The position numbers and the translations under genes are program-made. 11,203 bases of DNA, taken from NCBI GenBank assembly GCA_023415545.1, contig JAEZKJ010000070.1, positions 1 to 11,203 on the forward strand. The letters are read 5' to 3'. The notes under the pieces were generated by a model that was given only the letters and a program-made list of their open reading frames with translations, was not told the DNA's origin and made no database searches. Position 1 is the stretch's first letter. Every line of letters begins with the position of its first letter. The DNA is from Bacteroidota bacterium (lineage in GTDB: Bacteria > Bacteroidota > Bacteroidia > Bacteroidales > Bacteroidaceae). Of this stretch, positions 6,676 to 11,203 are shown one piece after another.

Positions 6676-9561
6676 TTAAAGTTTTACAGAAATTTGTTTT
6701 CCACTATACTCCACATTTAAACCTTTAGTATTGATATCAAAAGGAATCTCTTTATCACCTTTCACAAATACAATATTAAAATTTCTATCCTTTAGCATAC
6801 CATTGAACTCTCCTTTTCGATCACCAATAGTAAACATTTTATTACTATTATCATATTTGAACTCTATAGTACTAAACTTACCCTTTTCATAATTATAGTT
6901 AACATCCTCATCTTCATAAAGAGTAAACTTTCCATCTTTTCCATCGTAAATAAAGATTGTAATATTATAGGCAGGTTTTTCGTTACTATATTGCATATCT
7001 GGGCCAAAAGGGATAATTGATCCGGCTTTTACAAATAGTGGGATTTTATCATATGGGGCATCAACAATTTCCTCCCCACTGTTAACAACTTTTCCTGAGT
7101 AAAAATCATACCATTTTTCACTCTCTGGAAGATAAACCTTACGAATACGTGCCCCATATTCATATACAGGAGATACCATAATAGCCGGTCCGAACATGTA
7201 CTGATCACCTATATTGTTTACCTTGCTATCGTTAGTAAAGTCCATAATTAAAGGACGCATAATTGTGTAATCATTAAAGTGTGTCATTCCAACCAAAGAG
7301 TATATATATGGCATCAATTTATATCTTAACTTGGTGTAGTAGACCATTGATTTGTAAGCAGGATGATTTTCAGGAGCTATATTCCATATCTCTCTATAAG
7401 GGAACTGCCCATGAGCGCGATATAGTGGGCAGAAAGCTCCAAATTGATACCAACGGCAGTTCAATTCTCTCCACTCTTTATAATCTTCATTTTCAATATT
7501 ACTTTTATCGTATTCACGCTGTCCATTTTCATATCTCTTTTCTACACAGAAACCACCTATATCCATTGTCCAGTATGGTATACCACTAATCGAGAAATTA
7601 AGTCCTGCAGATATTTGAGCTTTCATATCTTCCCAACGTGTAGCAATATCACCACTCCATGTAGCAGTGGAGTATCTTTGCAGCCCAGCAAATCCTGAAC
7701 GAGTAAGTAAGAAAACTCTTTTATTATTATCAGTTTCTCTTTGTCCATTGTATATAGCATCAGCATTCATCAGTGCATATGTGTTAAGATATTCAGTAGA
7801 AGGTCCTAAGGCTGTAGGTCCCGATAAAGCTTTTCTCTGCTGCAAATCACTATTTGAACATATATCAGGTTCACTAGCATCCATCCACCATGCATCGAAA
7901 CCCAAAGAGTATAAATGCTCCTTCATCTGTCCCCAAAATAGTTTGCGAGCTCCATCTGAATATGCATCATAAAAAGAGCCAATATATCCTTTCCCTATCC
8001 AGTCACGTATACTATCATTAACAGCTTTTCTATACATCCAGCCATTCTTGTCCAACTCCTTGTAATGATCTGTCGTATAATAGAACTTAGGCCATACAGA
8101 GATCATAATATTAGCATTCATTGAATGAACCGAGTCAACCATCATTTTAGGATTAGGGAAACGTGTTTTGTCAAATTCATGGCTTCCCCACTTCTCTTCA
8201 GGCCAGTAACTCCAGTCAAGAACAATATTATCGATAGGAATATTACGTTTGCGAAACTCTGAAAGGTTAGTAAGCAACTCCTCTTGAGTTTTATATCGCT
8301 CCCTACTTTGCCAAAAGCCCATAGCCCATTTAGGCATTACAGGAGCTTTTCCAGTTATTGTTCTATAACCGGATATCACATCATCTATATTATCACCATA
8401 AACAAAATAATAATCAATCTGATGATTCATCTCACTCCACCATGAGTGACTATTCTGCTCTTTATCATTTACAGGAGCAAGAGCTCGTAAGGCACAATAT
8501 GACTGACCACCATCGGGAACCCATTCAATTTTAAAAGATACTTTTTTACCCTTTTCCAAATCAGCCTCAAACTTATAGCTATTAGGATTCCAAGCTGTAC
8601 GCCATATCTCGGGAACAACAAGCTTATTGTCTATGTATAGTTTTGTATATCCTGCATAATAAAGAATGAACTTATGTTTTCCACTCTCAAAAGGCTCTAG
8701 TTCACCTTCAAAAGTTACTGTTGCGCTATAAAGAGGAAATTTATCAGGAAGATTTTTTATGCTTACTAAATCGGCATAATATAGGGAGTCCTCTCTTCTT
8801 TCTATAATATCTCCCGAACTATATTTATAAGTAGCTGTCAATGCTCCTTTTTCTCCCTTTTTATCGAACAAATTAAATATTTTATATAGTTGAGAATACT
8901 CTTTAGGATTACCAAAGCGTGAAAGAGAATAGCTGTCCCATAAAAGTCCATAATTCTTATTTGATACTATAAAAGGTACAGCAACTTTTGTATTATATTG
9001 ATAAAGTTCTTCATTCTTTCCTTTATAGTTGAACTCACCTGATTGATGTTGCCCTAACCCGAAAAAAGCCTCATCATCCGGCGATTCAAACTGTTGACGA
9101 ATGGAGTATCCTTTTTTACCCTCGACCTCTATAGGCATAAATGATTTACCGCCACCTTTATACTCTTTCAATATTGAATTACCACTTTTATCATAAAAGT
9201 TAACTTCTCCATTTTTTTTATTTACACAAGCTATAATAATGGAAGTAGATAGTGAAACTAATGAATCATTTTCTTGAATTGAGTAAGATGTTTTTAAGGG
9301 GTTAAAGGAGCAGATTAGGCTTTTTCTATCTGAAAACTTTTTTTCGGGAGTAGCAGATACTTTTATAAGTTTATCTCCTAATATTTCCAATTTCACTCTA
9401 TTGACAGCAACAGATGAACTCTGAGGAACATTAACAATCACGCCATTATCTATAATTTCATAGTTTTTATGTGAACATGATAAAAAGAGTGCACATGAAA
9501 GGATGGCTAAATAAGATGATTTGATATACATTATGTTTTCCATTAATATTTCGATAATCAA
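6676..9561 (-). CDS. GH31 alpha-xylosidase-like lipoprotein with PA14 insert
   Basis: Predicted exo-alpha-glycosidase, most like the alpha-xylosidases that release alpha-1,6-xylose from xyloglucan oligosaccharides. Numbering follows the longest frame, 961 residues. The N-terminus 'MYIKSSYLAILSCALFLSC' (from Met11) is a lipoprotein-like signal with probable lipidated Cys29; no acidic surface-export signal follows, so a periplasmic-facing anchor is likely. The N-terminal beta-sandwich (about 40-400) contains 'FFGLGQHQSGEF' (166-177) and a PA14 insert (about 233-365: 'HKFILYYAGYTKLYIDNK'), as in known PA14-bearing xyloglucan GH31 enzymes. The (beta/alpha)8 barrel has nucleophile Asp561 in 'WWMDASEPD' and acid/base Asp638 in 'TATWSGDIATRW'. 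C-terminal beta domains follow from about 765 ('MRPLIMDF', 'MFGPAIMVSPV', 'LYEDEDVNYNYEKG'). The real start is probably Met7 (ATG at 9543) or Met11 (ATG at 9531), since the candidate promoter leaves almost no leader for Met1. GH31 also includes alpha-glucosidases, so specificity is inference. Confidence 0.92.
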   Translation of the reverse strand: MIIEILMENIMYIKSSYLAILSCALFLSCSHKNYEIIDNGVIVNVPQSSSVAVNRVKLEILGDKLIKVSATPEKKFSDRKSLICSFNPLKTSYSIQENDSLVSLSTSIIIACVNKKNGEVNFYDKSGNSILKEYKGGGKSFMPIEVEGKKGYSIRQQFESPDDEAFFGLGQHQSGEFNYKGKNEELYQYNTKVAVPFIVSNKNYGLLWDSYSLSRFGNPKEYSQLYKIFNLFDKKGEKGALTATYKYSSGDIIERREDSLYYADLVSIKNLPDKFPLYSATVTFEGELEPFESGKHKFILYYAGYTKLYIDNKLVVPEIWRTAWNPNSYKFEADLEKGKKVSFKIEWVPDGGQSYCALRALAPVNDKEQNSHSWWSEMNHQIDYYFVYGDNIDDVISGYRTITGKAPVMPKWAMGFWQSRERYKTQEELLTNLSEFRKRNIPIDNIVLDWSYWPEEKWGSHEFDKTRFPNPKMMVDSVHSMNANIMISVWPKFYYTTDHYKELDKNGWMYRKAVNDSIRDWIGKGYIGSFYDAYSDGARKLFWGQMKEHLYSLGFDAWWMDASEPDICSNSDLQQRKALSGPTALGPSTEYLNTYALMNADAIYNGQRETDNNKRVFLLTRSGFAGLQRYSTATWSGDIATRWEDMKAQISAGLNFSISGIPYWTMDIGGFCVEKRYENGQREYDKSNIENEDYKEWRELNCRWYQFGAFCPLYRAHGQFPYREIWNIAPENHPAYKSMVYYTKLRYKLMPYIYSLVGMTHFNDYTIMRPLIMDFTNDSKVNNIGDQYMFGPAIMVSPVYEYGARIRKVYLPESEKWYDFYSGKVVNSGEEIVDAPYDKIPLFVKAGSIIPFGPDMQYSNEKPAYNITIFIYDGKDGKFTLYEDEDVNYNYEKGKFSTIEFKYDNSNKMFTIGDRKGEFNGMLKDRNFNIVFVKGDKEIPFDINTKGLNVEYSGKQISVKL

Positions 9562-9572
9562 AAATATAATCT

Positions 9573-9602
9573 CAAAAGTAAAATAACCCTTTTCAATGTA
9601 AA
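9573..9602 (-). promoter_or_regulatory. Candidate Bacteroides-type promoter for GH31
   Basis: On the minus strand TACTTTTG (9580 to 9573) matches the Bacteroides -7 consensus TAnnTTTG exactly. A near -33 element, TTTA (9602 to 9599; consensus TTTG), lies 18 bp upstream. Transcription would start at roughly 9566, giving a 20-35 nt leader to the ATGs at 9543 and 9531. The promoter sits on the 9581-9618 inverted repeat: the -7 box starts directly after the stem and the -33 box falls in its loop region. A second -7-like octamer (TATTTTTG, 9566 to 9559) has no matching -33. Confidence 0.45.
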
Positions 9603-9618
9603 TAGAAAAGGGTTATTT
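9581..9618 (-). terminator. 14-bp perfect inverted repeat: probable terminator of the regulator gene
   Basis: AAATAACCCTTTTC (9581-9594) and GAAAAGGGTTATTT (9605-9618) are perfect reverse complements with a 10-nt loop. Read on the minus strand, the hairpin lies about 48 nt after the regulator stop codon and ends in a T-rich tail (ATTTTACTTTT). This fits a rho-independent terminator separating the regulator from GH31. Because it also overlaps the candidate GH31 promoter, it could instead or also be an operator or an mRNA hairpin. Confidence 0.6.
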
Positions 9619-9666
9619 CGTTTACAAGTATTGTGATATTTTTATTGTATAGGCATAACAAGAAAA

Positions 9667-11203
9667 TTAGTTATTATTATCCTGCACTTCATAAGGTAGT
9701 ACCCCATACTCCTGTTTAAAATATTTAATAAAATAGTTCTGATTGTTGAAGCCCACTTTATATGCTATCTCCGAAACAGTCAATTGATTCTCTTTGAGCA
9801 ATTGTTCAGCTCGTTTCAATCTAATAATCCTTATGAGTTCAATTGGAGTTTTACCAGTGATAGCCAATATTTTCTTATATAGATTTACCCTATTAATTCC
9901 CAAACTTTTACTAAGTTCTTCTACAGAGAAATCATTTTTTGACATGTTTTCCTCAATGTATTTTATCGCATTTTCCACAAGTTTCTCATCTATCGAAGTA
10001 AAAGCTATTTCACTTGGTAATGGATCGATATACGAATTAAATTTGTTATTTCTATCATCAATAAGTTTCTTCATTTTTAACATAAGAATCTCAACATTGA
10101 ATGGTTTAGAAATATAGTCATCAGGCCCTTCTACAAAGGATTCTTCTTCACTATTGTCTTGATTATCCACGGTAAGTAGTAAAAAAGGGATTTGAGCAGT
10201 AACTATGTTGTTTTTAACTATATGACATAACTCTTTCCCATCTACCAAGTTTCTTTTATGATCACAAATAATTATGTTTGGCTTTATATCTTTAATAATT
10301 TCCCATGGATTAGTCCCACTCTTTACTAGAATTACATTATAATCAAAGCTTAATATCTCTTGCATATACTCAAGGAAATCCAAATCATCGTCAATAATTA
10401 CTGCTGTAGGTTTAAATTCTATTTTCTTTTTAGGATTTCCATCTTTATCTAGCAATAAATCTTTTGTGAGTTGTGAAACTTCATCATCTAAGCCCAAACT
10501 TTTACTTAATTGTGATTCATAATTTGTAAAATCATTCGGTGACATAACTTTTTTGCTATAACAATTTTCTTGCTCTTCAGTTAATTGTATAACAGTGGCT
10601 CTTTGTAACTTAATAGTTGATACAGTTTCAATGCCAAGTTCATTCAAACTGATCTGTTGATCTTTTTCCTCTAAGTTAACTTCGGTACTAAGTTTTTCGG
10701 CAAGAATAGATGCTTGAATTTCTTGAATAGTACGTATATAAGGGAAATCTTCAGTTGTATCTACCATTTGAATATCATCATCAACATCCTGTTTCTCTTG
10801 ATTTTCAACACTATTTTCGTTATTAAGAATTTCTATTTTTTCCTTTGAAGCTACTTCATAAGTTTTTGTTTCACTTTGTTCTTTTTCATGTATCGGATTT
10901 TCTCGTTCCAAAAGCTTTGTAACGTCGTGGTGAACTAAGTTTAGTTTTTCACATAAATCTTTATTATTACTATTCTCTTTGATGACAGCATCCAAAGATG
11001 AAATAATCATTGTTAATTGAGCTATTAACTCATTATTTAAGTTTGAAAAAAGTTTTTCTTTCTGTTCTTTTAACTCTTTGGCTTTATCTCTTTCTTTATT
11101 GATTTCATCCAAAAGACGTTTTTTTTGGGTAACTTTTGCAGTAACATACCGCACACTCCAAACAATAACGATGATGATTAAAACATATAATAAATATCCC
11201 CAT
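9667..11203 (-). CDS. Membrane-anchored HTCS-like regulator lacking the kinase core (REC + AraC HTH), 5'-partial
   Basis: C-terminal part of a transcription regulator built like Bacteroidetes hybrid two-component proteins. The frame runs through the right edge; the GTG at 11154 is internal. Residue numbers count from that GTG. Just before it the frame encodes a transmembrane helix (WGYLLYVLIIIVIVWS), so a periplasmic sensor probably lies outside the window. Residues about 10-82 resemble a HisKA dimerisation hairpin ('KEKLFSNLNNELIAQLTMI', later 'CEKLNLVHHDVTKLL'), but the phospho-accepting His is Asn41 and the RTP after it reads IAQ. No HATPase N, G1 or G2 box is seen; residues about 83-248 are an acidic, Glu/Gln/Asn-rich linker. 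A receiver domain (about 249-366) keeps acidic Asp255-257, phospho-acceptor Asp298, Thr328 and Lys350, though the loop after Asp298 (HKRN) is atypical. The AraC-type HTH spans about 386-488 ('SVEELSKSLGINRVNLYKK', 'TVSEIAYKVGFNNQNYF'). It precedes GH31/GH3 in the same orientation and is their likely regulator. Confidence 0.85.
   Translation of the reverse strand, partial: WGYLLYVLIIIVIVWSVRYVTAKVTQKKRLLDEINKERDKAKELKEQKEKLFSNLNNELIAQLTMIISSLDAVIKENSNNKDLCEKLNLVHHDVTKLLERENPIHEKEQSETKTYEVASKEKIEILNNENSVENQEKQDVDDDIQMVDTTEDFPYIRTIQEIQASILAEKLSTEVNLEEKDQQISLNELGIETVSTIKLQRATVIQLTEEQENCYSKKVMSPNDFTNYESQLSKSLGLDDEVSQLTKDLLLDKDGNPKKKIEFKPTAVIIDDDLDFLEYMQEILSFDYNVILVKSGTNPWEIIKDIKPNIIICDHKRNLVDGKELCHIVKNNIVTAQIPFLLLTVDNQDNSEEESFVEGPDDYISKPFNVEILMLKMKKLIDDRNNKFNSYIDPLPSEIAFTSIDEKLVENAIKYIEENMSKNDFSVEELSKSLGINRVNLYKKILAITGKTPIELIRIIRLKRAEQLLKENQLTVSEIAYKVGFNNQNYFIKYFKQEYGVLPYEVQDNNN

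Noticed and set aside
7281..7972. Plus-strand open frames of 84-102 codons inside the GH31 gene
   Set aside because: They overlap each other and a fully conserved GH31 catalytic region on the other strand, and their proteins show no recognisable domain. They are antisense shadows.
9794..10117. Plus-strand 107-codon frame opposite the AraC/receiver region
   Set aside because: It is antisense to conserved HTH and receiver codons, with no independent evidence.
10410..10910. Possible degenerate HATPase_c domain hidden in the regulator linker
   Set aside because: Read by eye, the segment has no N-box, DxGxG or GxG motif and is acidic and low in glycine. A profile search was not possible, so the rejection is not absolute.
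1..11203. CRISPR arrays, insertion sequences, tRNA or rRNA genes
   Set aside because: Reading through the window I saw no regularly spaced repeats, transposase-like protein, tRNA-like cloverleaf or rRNA sequence. Almost all of it is coding, and every gap is under about 160 bp.

Overview
The window looks like chromosomal DNA from a Bacteroidetes bacterium, most likely of the order Bacteroidales. It is clearly AT-rich. The starts I examined lack obvious Shine-Dalgarno sequences, and a good match to the Bacteroides -7 promoter element (TAnnTTTG) lies before the GH31 gene. The gene content also fits: a PA14-containing GH31 next to a GH3, and an AraC-type regulator built like a hybrid two-component (HTCS) protein. 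I cannot place it to genus.

Left part (1-3860, + strand): a three-gene tripartite efflux operon. It holds a TolC-family outer-membrane factor (5' end outside the window), an EmrA/HlyD-type membrane fusion protein and an EmrB-like 14-helix MFS pump. The last two genes are 4 bp apart. A hairpin with a short T-run (about 3937-3976) closes the operon.

Middle (4019-9561, - strand): read in transcription order, a GH31 alpha-xylosidase-like lipoprotein with an inserted PA14 domain, a secreted GH3 beta-glucosidase/beta-xylosidase-like enzyme, and a 92-residue GNAT acetyltransferase. The GH31/GH3 pair could trim xyloglucan-type or other xylose/glucose-decorated oligosaccharides from the non-reducing end in the periplasm. 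No SusC/SusD or endo-glycanase is visible here, so any full polysaccharide utilisation locus would have to continue beyond the right edge.

Right part (9667-11203, - strand): the C-terminal part of a membrane-anchored regulator, upstream of and co-oriented with the glycosidases. It begins in the window with a transmembrane helix and ends with a receiver domain and an AraC-type DNA-binding domain, as in HTCS regulators. The kinase core is missing: the H-box is degenerate (Asn where the phospho-accepting His should be, RTP motif lost), and the HATPase domain is replaced by about 165 residues of acidic, Gln/Asn-rich linker. This kinase-less, membrane-tethered HTCS-like regulator is the most unusual thing in the window. 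Between it and GH31 lies a 14-bp perfect inverted repeat that probably ends the regulator transcript and overlaps the likely GH31 promoter.
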